A stretch of 64,000 nt of DNA, taken from the NCBI GenBank assembly GCA_902363875.1, contig CABJBO010000002.1, positions 88,803 through 152,802 on the forward strand, read 5' to 3'. Made by a program: the position numbers and the translations under genes. Of this stretch, positions 41,361-48,435 are shown piece by piece. The notes beneath the pieces were generated by a model that did no database searches, was not told the origin of the DNA, and saw only the letters and a list, made by a program, of their open reading frames with translations. Each line of letters begins with the position of its first letter. Position 1 is the stretch's first letter. The stretch is from Coriobacteriaceae bacterium. Its GTDB lineage: Bacteria > Actinomycetota > Coriobacteriia > Coriobacteriales > Coriobacteriaceae.

Positions 41361-42194
41361 CTAGGCCAGGATGCCGGCCGCGGAGAGGGCGATGCCGCCC
41401 ACGATGGCGATCACGAGAAGCCAACCGGTGTTGACGTTCTTCTTGATGAGCCAGTACATAAGGCCGGTGAGGCCGAGGGAGATCATCTGGGGCATCATGC
41501 CGTCCAGGATGTCCTGAATCACGACGGTGCCCTCAGCGAACTGCAGCGGGGTGGTGGCGCCGATCAGCGTAGCGATCATGCCGCCCACGGACATAAGACC
41601 CACGATGCCGCAGACATACATGAGCTTCTCCATGAGGTCGCCGCCCTGGAGCTTGCTCAGGTACTCGTGGCCGCCCTGATAGCCGATCTTGGCTGCGAAC
41701 CACGTGATCAGCACAGAGGGCACGATGGAGATGAGCATGGCCAGGATCGGGCCCATGATGGAGCCCTGCTGAGCCAGCTGAACACCCAGGCCAAAGGCGA
41801 TAACGCGGATGGTGCCCTGGAAGAAGGAGTCACCGATGCCGGAAAGCGGACCCATAAGGGAGGTCTTGACCGCGTTGATCGAATCGGGGTCGAAGTTCTC
41901 GGGATCCTTGGCGTACTCTTCCTCCATGGAGGCGGCGAGGCCCAGGATGAAAGCGCTCGTCTGCGGGGTGCAGTTGTAGAACGCCATGTGACGGTGGTAA
42001 GCCTCTTTCTTAGCAGCGAGCTGCTTGGGGTCGGACTCGTCCGGATAGAGGCGATCGAGCGTGGGAACCATGCCGTAGAGGAAGCCCATGTTCATCTGAC
42101 GCTCGTAGTTCCAAGAGGCCTGGATGGCCCAGGAGCGCCAGAAGAACTGGCTGACCTTCTTGTTCAGGGACACGTCCTTGGTTGCGGTTGCCAT
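41361..42194 (-). CDS. PTS mannose/fructose/sorbose-family IID component (system 2)
   Basis: Membrane subunit of 277 residues with MGFLYGMVPTLDRLYPDES (about 36), SLMGPLSGIGDSFFQGTIR (about 112) and C-terminal hydrophobic helices. The start MATATKDVSLNKK at 42194 follows AAGGAGG. It lies 13 bases after IIC. It differs from the system 1 IID in the N-terminal half, so the two transporters probably have different substrates. Confidence 0.95.
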   Translation of the reverse strand: MATATKDVSLNKKVSQFFWRSWAIQASWNYERQMNMGFLYGMVPTLDRLYPDESDPKQLAAKKEAYHRHMAFYNCTPQTSAFILGLAASMEEEYAKDPENFDPDSINAVKTSLMGPLSGIGDSFFQGTIRVIAFGLGVQLAQQGSIMGPILAMLISIVPSVLITWFAAKIGYQGGHEYLSKLQGGDLMEKLMYVCGIVGLMSVGGMIATLIGATTPLQFAEGTVVIQDILDGMMPQMISLGLTGLMYWLIKKNVNTGWLLVIAIVGGIALSAAGILA

Positions 42195-42207
42195 AGTGTG
42201 TTCCTCC

Positions 42208-43002
42208 TTAGTCTTCGTCGTCTTCGAGCGGATCGTAGTCGGAATCGACACCGGCGGCTGCATGGGAACCGTTGAACTTGAAGCCCATGAAGACGACAGC
42301 CAGGCACACACCGATCAGAGCGACCGCGATGACGGACAGGTTGAGGTAAGCGGCGAGCAGGAAACCGATGAACAGGAACGGAGTCATACCCTTCTTGATC
42401 ATCATGGTGAGCAGCAGGGCCAAGCCGTAGGCGGTCATGATCTTGGTCGAAACGTTAAGACCGGTGGACAGCCACTCGGGAACCATGTTGACGATGGCCT
42501 GAACCAGGTCGGTGCCAACAAAGACGGCGAGGAAGATCGGCAGGAAGTACATGACGGCGTACAGACCGGAGCCGGCGCAGATGTGCATACGGTAGGCGGT
42601 CTTGAACTTTCCGTTATCGATCGCGCTATCTGCCACATGAGTGAGGGCGGCGATGATGGAACGGAACACGATGCCGAGGAGCTGACCCAGGACGGCGACC
42701 GGGATGGCGATCGTCATGGCGGTCTCGGCGGAAGCATCGGTCAGGCACGCAAAGGCAGCGGCCACGATGCCGCCCAGGACCATATCGGGCGGAACGGCGG
42801 CGCCGACCTGCACCAGGCCCATGGACACGAGCTCGACGGCGGCACCGACGGCAAGGCCGGTGGGCACATCGCCCAGCAGCAGACCGACGAGCGTAGCGCC
42901 AACGAGGGGCTGCTCGAAGTTAAGACGACCGAGCAGGCGGGAGTCCCACATGCAGAACACGCCGACGAGGCCGACGAGCACCGCACTGATGAACGTATTC
43001 AT
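42208..43002 (-). CDS. PTS mannose/fructose/sorbose-family IIC component (system 2)
   Basis: Channel-forming membrane subunit of 264 residues. It begins MNTFISAVLVGLVGVFCMWD and has the LLLGDVPTGLAVGAAVELVS loop (about 44-63). The C-terminus is a short acidic tail (DPLEDDED), as in system 1. AAAGGAG precedes the ATG. It lies 36 bases after IIAB. Confidence 0.95.
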   Translation of the reverse strand: MNTFISAVLVGLVGVFCMWDSRLLGRLNFEQPLVGATLVGLLLGDVPTGLAVGAAVELVSMGLVQVGAAVPPDMVLGGIVAAAFACLTDASAETAMTIAIPVAVLGQLLGIVFRSIIAALTHVADSAIDNGKFKTAYRMHICAGSGLYAVMYFLPIFLAVFVGTDLVQAIVNMVPEWLSTGLNVSTKIMTAYGLALLLTMMIKKGMTPFLFIGFLLAAYLNLSVIAVALIGVCLAVVFMGFKFNGSHAAAGVDSDYDPLEDDED

Positions 43003-43038
43003 ACCCTTCTCCTTTCAGTCAGGCAAAAGCCTGGTTGA

Positions 43039-43962
43039 TTACAGCTTGGCGTCGATGTCGACGCTCTGATACGTAGGGGTCTGCTGGACATAGAGCTTAA
43101 TGCCCATGTCGAGCAGCTGGTTGACGTCGGCCTTCTGGGTGGCGTCGAAGAAGACGGAGCTGTCCTTGCCGCCGACCTGTTCGGCACCGTCGTGGTTGGC
43201 GGTGGCGCCCAGGTTGATGGCGTCGAGCTTGTAGCCCTGGCAGAACTGCAGCATCTCGGCAGTGTTGCCAAAGACGAACATGACGCGCTCGCCGAGGGTG
43301 TTGAGCTTGTCCATCTTGGCGAGGGCACGCTCGACGGTGAAGACGTTCAGGCGCACGCCCTGGGGCTTGGCCAGCTTAAGAGCGCCCTTCTTGATGTCAT
43401 CGTTGGCGGCAGCGTTGTCGACGACGATGATGCGCTCGGCCTGAACCTTGGTGGTCCAGGTAAAGACGACCTGGCCGTGCAGCAGACGGTAGTCAAGACG
43501 TGCGAGGACGATCTTGGCGGGACCGGAGCTGTGACGGGACGCCTTGGCCTTCTTGGCGGGAGCCGCGGCGACCTCGACCGGTGCGTTGGGGTTGGTCAGA
43601 CCGGTGCGGGCCTCGTTGATGAGGGCCGCGAGCTCGGCACCCTTGACGGGGGCGGGGCTCATAGCGAGCGTCAGTGCCAGCGGAATGTTGAAACCGCTGA
43701 CAACCGTGAACTTCGTGCCGTTCTTGGAAAGCTCGACCATGCTGTTGTTGACCGAGCTGCCGAGCATATCGGTCAGCACATAGACGGTGTCGTCCGCGTT
43801 GAACGTGGCGATCATGGCGTCCACCTTATTGGTGATGGGCTCCTTGTCGTCACGAGCAAGCGACACGACGTGGACGTTCGACACGTCGCCGAGAACCATC
43901 TCGAGCGTGTCTTTGGCGCCTGCGGCCAGGCCGCCATGAGATGCGAGAATGATCTGATTCAT
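43039..43962 (-). CDS. PTS mannose-family IIAB fusion protein (system 2)
   Basis: Cytosolic phosphocarrier of 307 residues. The IIA domain (about residues 1-120) has its phospho-His in ASHGG (residue 9) and a TDMLGSSVNNSM segment. An Ala/Lys/Pro linker (about 125-147) leads to the IIB domain, with its phospho-His in ARLDYRLLHGQVVF (about 154-167). The ATG has a strong AAGGAGGAGG site. First gene of PTS operon 2, behind a TATAACGTC-type operator. Confidence 0.96.
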   Translation of the reverse strand: MNQIILASHGGLAAGAKDTLEMVLGDVSNVHVVSLARDDKEPITNKVDAMIATFNADDTVYVLTDMLGSSVNNSMVELSKNGTKFTVVSGFNIPLALTLAMSPAPVKGAELAALINEARTGLTNPNAPVEVAAAPAKKAKASRHSSGPAKIVLARLDYRLLHGQVVFTWTTKVQAERIIVVDNAAANDDIKKGALKLAKPQGVRLNVFTVERALAKMDKLNTLGERVMFVFGNTAEMLQFCQGYKLDAINLGATANHDGAEQVGGKDSSVFFDATQKADVNQLLDMGIKLYVQQTPTYQSVDIDAKL

Positions 43963-43988
43963 CTTGCCTCCTCCTTTTCGTTATGGTC

Positions 43989-44008
43989 ATTATAACGTCT
44001 TATACGTT
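43989..44008. promoter_or_regulatory. TATAACGTC-type operator upstream of PTS operon 2
   Basis: ATTATAACGTCTTATACGTT, with AACGT..ACGTT dyad halves, lies 27 bases before the IIAB start. The same pattern is upstream of GntR3 and of the SIS1-IIC-IID unit. Confidence 0.6.
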
Positions 44009-44144
44009 GCGGATATTGCTAATTAGTATAAAGACCGTTCGCGGGTGAAAATCGACCGTTGACGGGTTTAACGTACCTGAAACGTTGGGGCTGGGTAGGC
44101 CGGCGCTGTCTTGGCGACACCCGGTCAGACGCCTCGCCAATCCC

Positions 44145-45227
44145 CTATCGCACGAAGTACCAGGGGCTTTCCTGCACGGTGGGCTCCAGCGCGATGCCGG
44201 TGCGTTCCTTAAACAGATCCATGTCCTGCGATTTCTCCGTCCACCACGCGTTGGGCTTAAAAGTCATGCTCTCAGCGACATGACCGACAAACACACTGTT
44301 GCGCAGCTTGGAGAAGTCGGTGTTCATGATCAGGATGGACGCGAGCACCAGCACAATGCCCAGAACCTTGATCGCGCCGGCGGACTCGGCATAGACACCA
44401 ATGCCCACTATTACGGTGACGACCGTCTCGAAAGACATTACGACGGGAACTTTCGATGTCTCGAGCCCCATGGACAGACCCTGCATATATAAGATGTAAG
44501 CCACGGCTGTGGGGATGAGTCCAAAGCCAAGGAACAGCAGCAGCAGCTGTGGCGACATTGCCGCGGCGACATCCGGCCACGGAGCCGCGATAGCTGCCAT
44601 AACCGCACCGCCAAAAACAAGGCCCCAAAACGTGACAGCCAGCGGGTGGACCGTCTTGGTTGCTATCCGGCTAAACACCGCGAGCGACGCACCGCAAAGG
44701 CCTGCAATCACGCCCGACGTGACGCCCCAAACCGAAAAATGGAAACCGGAAAGGTCGCCATTGGTCACTGCAAGTACACAGCCGCCTATGTTAAAAGCGA
44801 TGGCAACGAGCTTGTTGGGGGTCACGTCCTCGCGATAAAGCACGCGGCCGAGCACGACGCCAAACACCGGCGAGGTGTAGAGCAGCACCGAGGCCGTGGA
44901 CATGCCCACCTCGTGCATGCACTCGTAATAGCAGGTGTTGGCGGCGGCCAAACCGACAATACCGACAAGTGCGCAGGGAACAAGCTCTTTAGGGCTTGCC
45001 TTGAACAGGGCCAGCGGACCCTGAGCCACGGTAGACCCCTCACCCGGACGGCAGCCCATAAACATCAGGACCGGCGCCAAGATAAGCGCTCCGACCAATA
45101 AGCGAAAGGCAGCCATACTCTGGGACGTAACGCCCATGGCCGAGATGCCGTTTACAAAGATTCCGATGCTGCCCCACATAAGCGCGGCGATCAGCACCAG
45201 CACATAGCCCAGATTGCTTTTCTTCAA
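44145..45227 (-). CDS. EamA/DMT-superfamily transporter 2
   Basis: Inner-membrane transporter of 360 residues, with ten hydrophobic segments in two EamA repeats and a 50-residue soluble C-terminal tail. The preferred start is TTG at 45227, five bases after GAGGAGG. The in-frame ATG at 45263 has no ribosome-binding site and lies within the AT-rich promoter/operator region. The upstream TATATAACGACTATAACG resembles the operators of PTS 2 and GntR3, so it may belong to that regulon, perhaps exporting or importing an amine or amino acid released by a deglycase. Substrate unknown. Confidence 0.85.
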   Translation of the reverse strand: MKKSNLGYVLVLIAALMWGSIGIFVNGISAMGVTSQSMAAFRLLVGALILAPVLMFMGCRPGEGSTVAQGPLALFKASPKELVPCALVGIVGLAAANTCYYECMHEVGMSTASVLLYTSPVFGVVLGRVLYREDVTPNKLVAIAFNIGGCVLAVTNGDLSGFHFSVWGVTSGVIAGLCGASLAVFSRIATKTVHPLAVTFWGLVFGGAVMAAIAAPWPDVAAAMSPQLLLLFLGFGLIPTAVAYILYMQGLSMGLETSKVPVVMSFETVVTVIVGIGVYAESAGAIKVLGIVLVLASILIMNTDFSKLRNSVFVGHVAESMTFKPNAWWTEKSQDMDLFKERTGIALEPTVQESPWYFVR

Positions 45228-45263
45228 CGCAGCCTCCTCGGTATTGTTTCCAATATGTTTCAT

Positions 45264-45288
45264 ACTACGTTATAGTCGTTATATACAT
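45264..45288. promoter_or_regulatory. Operator-like sequence in front of EamA 2
   Basis: On the minus strand, ATGTATATAACGACTATAACG. The TATAACG halves are direct repeats, and the first, TATATAACGACT, differs by one base from the motif at 37961. Confidence 0.45.
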
Positions 45289-45357
45289 TTTTCAAGGCAC
45301 AAATCGGCGAGCGGAAAAGTGATCCGTTTTCCTCCGTCCCCAGCGGATTATTTGGCG

Positions 45358-45422
45358 GTTGCGGTGAAATAGTCCCTAAATAGAGGCTTCAAGCCCCCAA
45401 ACAGGAATTATTCCACCGCAAC
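45358..45422. repeat. MITE-like palindrome
   Basis: Arms GTTGCGGTGAAATAGTCCC and GGAATTATTCCACCGCAAC pair with three mismatches around a 27-base centre. It lies between EamA 2 and the SIS4 stop. No ORF. Confidence 0.55.
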
Positions 45423-45458
45423 TTATGAGGACATCGAGCTGTTAGGCCGCTCTATCCC

Positions 45459-46451
45459 CTAGTAGTCCAGCTTCCACATGTAACGGCGCGTCATGTAATC
45501 CTTGTGGGTGACGGCGGAGAGCGCACGCATGTAGACGTTGTTGAGGATCGGGGCAAAGATCAGGTGGTTGAAGTATTCGCTCACGCTGTCCTTGATGTCG
45601 TTGAGGCCAAGCTCCTTGGCGTCGAGCTGATAGACGCGATCGCCACCGTACTGGTTGACGAAACGGATGCCGCGCTCGTCGTTGCAGCGGCTGCGGCCGA
45701 CGCTGATGAGCTGGAACAGCGAGGTGCGCTTGTCCAGGATCTCGAAGGGGCCGTGGAAGAAGTCGCAGGTGTTGATGGTGCAGGAGTCGATCTGCAGCAT
45801 CTCCTGCACATTGCAGATGCTAAAGACGTAGGCGGCACCAAAGAGCGGGCCCTGAGCCATGACGTTGATGCAGGGCTTGTCGGCGTTCTGCTCGGCCCAC
45901 TTGGCAGCGAGCGGACGGGTGTACTCGACGGCCTTGCGATAGATGGGATCGACCAGGTCGAAGGCGGCCATAGCGGTCTCGTACTCGGCATAGCCCTCGG
46001 TCTGCTGCGTAAGCTCCATGGCGATCATGGTCACGACGGCAGAGTTGGTGCGGCCCATGCAGGACTCGTCGACGGCCAGGCTGTCGTACTGGATCTTGTA
46101 GTCGCAGACCTCGGTGAGGCCGGACTCGTCAACATAGATGGCGATGGTGCTGGCGCCGTGGTCCTTGGCGACCTGGGCGGCGACGATGGTCTCCTTGGTG
46201 CCGCGCATGGACACGACGACGGCCAGGGTGTTCTCGTTGACGTAGGCAGGCGTGGCGTGCACGAACTCGTTGCTGGTGTAGCTGGAGCTCACGACCTGCG
46301 TGGCCTCGTGCTCCATAAAGTACTGGGCAGGATAGTTGCCGCCGTTGGATCCGCCGGCGCCGATCCACACGACGCGCTTGATGCCGCCCTTGTCTGCCTT
46401 GTCAGCCAAAACCTGGGAGACGACGTCCTTAACCTGTTCCTGAGTAGTCAT
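45459..46451 (-). CDS. SIS-domain sugar-phosphate enzyme, paralogue 4 (divergent active-site region)
   Basis: A 330-residue double-SIS protein with WIGAGGSNGGNYPAQYF (about 30), SMRGTKETIVAA (about 81) and the shared C-terminus YMTRRYMWKLDY. In the active-site segment it reads VQEMLQIDSCTINTCDFFHG where the other three have EMQW...(G/A)E(Y/F)FHG, so the Glu before the aromatic pair is Asp and the Trp is lost. Substrate or chemistry may therefore differ. It is divergent from GntR4 and no transporter is adjacent. AAAGG lies upstream of the ATG. Confidence 0.75.
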   Translation of the reverse strand: MTTQEQVKDVVSQVLADKADKGGIKRVVWIGAGGSNGGNYPAQYFMEHEATQVVSSSYTSNEFVHATPAYVNENTLAVVVSMRGTKETIVAAQVAKDHGASTIAIYVDESGLTEVCDYKIQYDSLAVDESCMGRTNSAVVTMIAMELTQQTEGYAEYETAMAAFDLVDPIYRKAVEYTRPLAAKWAEQNADKPCINVMAQGPLFGAAYVFSICNVQEMLQIDSCTINTCDFFHGPFEILDKRTSLFQLISVGRSRCNDERGIRFVNQYGGDRVYQLDAKELGLNDIKDSVSEYFNHLIFAPILNNVYMRALSAVTHKDYMTRRYMWKLDY

Positions 46452-46489
46452 CGTGCATCAGCCTTTCTTCTCGTTTGATCCTGTCGATG

Positions 46490-46651
46490 GCATACAAGTT
46501 ACATACATGTTTTAACGATGTCGACTAGTTGTATGCTATATTTGTCTTAGAAATTTTGCTGATGCGGTTTTCGATAACTCGTTACCAGCGATTTTATTGT
46601 TGTATTGGATACAAGCTTGATTAGCCAAGCATACAAGTTAGATACAGGTTG
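46490..46651. promoter_or_regulatory. Repeated GCATACAAGTTA motif between SIS4 and GntR4
   Basis: CATACAAGTTACATACATGT (46491) and CATACAAGTTAGATACAGGT (46630) lie close to the two divergent starts. An inverted GCATACAACTA is near 46530 and a weaker GGATACAAGCTT near 46607. Likely GntR4 operators controlling both genes. Confidence 0.6.
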
Positions 46652-46656
46652 TTCGC

Positions 46657-47379
46657 ATGAGCACTTCGTCAAAAAAGAACTTGGCCCAATACGAGCGTCT
46701 GGCGGGTACGCTGCGTGACCGCATCGCCGCCGGCACCTACGCACGCGGAGACAAGCTGCCGTCCGAGATGGAGCTCATGGACGAATCGGCGCTGTCGCGC
46801 AGCACCGTGCGCCACGCGCTTAAGGTGTTAGTTGACGAGGGCCTGGTGCGCACCGAGCGCGGACGTGGCACCTTTGTGGCCGACACGCCGGCACTGCATG
46901 AGAACAACCTGGTGTTTTCGAGCTACACGGCACAGGTCCAGGGTCAGGGAATGAAGCCCACCACGCGCACGGTGGACTCGGGCTTTACCAAGGCAACGGG
47001 CAGCGTGGCCAAGTTCTTTGACGCTACCGTGGGCAGCAAGCTCGTCAAACTTGTCCGCCTGCGCTACCTGGACGATGCGCCGCTGTGTCTGGAGACCACC
47101 TATTTGCCGCCAAGCTTTGGGTCGCTCATCGATCGCGATATCAACGGTTCGCTCTACGCCACGCTGCGCCAGGAATTCCATCGCGCGCCGGCACAGGGGC
47201 ACAAGACCTTTGAGGTGTGCTATGCCTCGCAAAACGAGGCGTTTTTGCTCAACGTTGAGCGTGAGCAGGCGCTGATCTTGATCACCGACTACGTCTACGA
47301 CACCGACGGCCGCCCGCTCCATGTCTCCAAGCGCATCCAACGCACCGACCGCGCCAAATACACCGAGCCCATCGGCTAG
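46657..47379 (+). CDS. GntR-family (HutC/UTRA) regulator 4
   Basis: Repressor of 240 residues: winged helix about residues 10-75 (GDKLPSEMELMDESALSRST) and UTRA domain about 90-235. It is divergent from SIS4 with 205 bases between, which is the classical layout for a local regulator. The ribosome-binding site is weak (AGGTTG), and the last operator copy overlaps it, which would allow repression of its own expression. Confidence 0.9.
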   Translation: MSTSSKKNLAQYERLAGTLRDRIAAGTYARGDKLPSEMELMDESALSRSTVRHALKVLVDEGLVRTERGRGTFVADTPALHENNLVFSSYTAQVQGQGMKPTTRTVDSGFTKATGSVAKFFDATVGSKLVKLVRLRYLDDAPLCLETTYLPPSFGSLIDRDINGSLYATLRQEFHRAPAQGHKTFEVCYASQNEAFLLNVEREQALILITDYVYDTDGRPLHVSKRIQRTDRAKYTEPIG

Positions 47380-47530
47380 CGCACCAAACGAGGCAAAATG
47401 TACCTAATAAACGTTTTACCTGCGGTTTTTATTAAATCTCAAGCCGGCATGGCGCAAATGCCAACATCGCCTGGCAACACTCGCCGCCCAAGCTCAACTG
47501 TTCCTGCCCAAAATATCCAGCACCGTAAAT

Positions 47531-47653
47531 CTAAGTGAGTAGACTTTTCGCGACCTGCCGAGCACATTCAAAACAGCCACCTCCGTGACCTGCGGTTTTA
47601 CTAAGGCAGATACGCTTTGTGCTCGGCCTGCGCCAAAAAGTCTACTCACTTAG
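47531..47653. mobile_element. MITE-like element, copy 2
   Basis: A 123-base near-identical copy of 39171-39294, with the same CTAAGTGAGTAGACTTTT ends and the same internal TGACCTGCGGTTTTACTAAG. The 47380-47767 gap otherwise holds only the REP-like hairpin at 47744. Confidence 0.7.
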
Positions 47654-47743
47654 CCCGCAAGGCGTCCCGAGGGGACAATCCAGGTCAAAATAGCGTACAA
47701 ACGCCACGCTTCTTGCGGCGATTTGATACCACAAGACAGCCAA

Positions 47744-47782
47744 AAACCTGCCAAAATAAACCTGTCCCTAAATGGTAGGTTT
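47744..47782. repeat. REP-like hairpin overlapping the 3' end of the GNAT gene
   Basis: Arms AAACCTGCCA and TGGTAGGTTT flank AAATAAACCTGTCCCTAAA. The GNAT stop codon and its last four codons (KPTI) lie inside this repeat. Confidence 0.7.
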
Positions 47783-48358
47783 AGGAAGGTCGGGGAACCA
47801 GGTTGGTTTGGGTTGGTTAGGGACGCGCTCGGCTAGGATCAGCTCCATCCAGCACATGTCGTACCAGCGGCCGAACTTTTGGGCACAGCGGTCGAAAGCA
47901 CCCACCAAGCGATATCCCATATGGGCATGGAAGTCCTGGCTGTTGTGCGTTAGATACTCGTCGTCCTTGTCGTGCGGCACGGCGATGAGCGCGCACATGT
48001 TGGTGATGCCCATCGCGATCAGGCACTGCTTGAGCGCATCGTGCAGCTTGCGGCCCAGCCCGCCGTGGCGCACGTCGCGTGCCAGGTAAATCGACGTCTC
48101 GACCGACCAGTCGTATGCCTCGCGGCTGTTGAGCGGACTCGCATAGGCATAGCCTACCGGACGCCCGTCCAGCTCCATCACCAGATACGGATAGCGCTTG
48201 AGCGTACGCTTGATGCGCCCGGCGAACTCCTCAACGCTCGGCACCTCGTATTCGCAGGTAATCGCCGTCTGGCGCACATACGGCTCATAGATGGCAAGCA
48301 ACGCCGGCGCGTCTTCGGGCGTCGCCAGGCGAATCGCCGGCTCGGACATCTCGGTCAT
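47768..48358 (-). CDS. GNAT-family N-acetyltransferase (phosphinothricin acetyltransferase-like)
   Basis: Acetyl-CoA-dependent transferase of 196 residues. Features are the N-terminal IRLATPEDAPALLAIYEPYV, the acetyl-CoA loop RHGGLGRKLHDAL (about 98-110), and a long AHMGYRLVGAFDRCAQKFGRW segment typical of the Pat/RimI-like group that acetylates amino-acid analogues. The start MTEMSEPA at 48358 has GAAGGG close by. The C-terminal codons come from a REP-like repeat. Substrate unknown. Confidence 0.88.
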   Translation of the reverse strand: MTEMSEPAIRLATPEDAPALLAIYEPYVRQTAITCEYEVPSVEEFAGRIKRTLKRYPYLVMELDGRPVGYAYASPLNSREAYDWSVETSIYLARDVRHGGLGRKLHDALKQCLIAMGITNMCALIAVPHDKDDEYLTHNSQDFHAHMGYRLVGAFDRCAQKFGRWYDMCWMELILAERVPNQPKPTWFPDLPKPTI

Positions 48359-48374
48359 ACAACCCTTCTCTCTC

Positions 48375-48417
48375 AAAAACAAAGGCCGCCTTGCGCCAAA
48401 CCCAGCGCAAGGCGGCC
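48375..48417 (-). terminator. Terminator after the threonine aldolase gene
   Basis: On the minus strand, arms GGCCGCCTTGCGC and GCGCAAGGCGGCC are followed by TTTGTTTTT. Confidence 0.85.
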
Positions 48418-48435
48418 CCTCGTCATTACATCAGG

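Noticed and set aside
19676..43962. A fructoselysine kinase (FrlD-type) accompanying the deglycases
   Set aside because: No PfkB-type kinase frame is present in the region. With PTS uptake the substrate would enter already phosphorylated, so none is needed.
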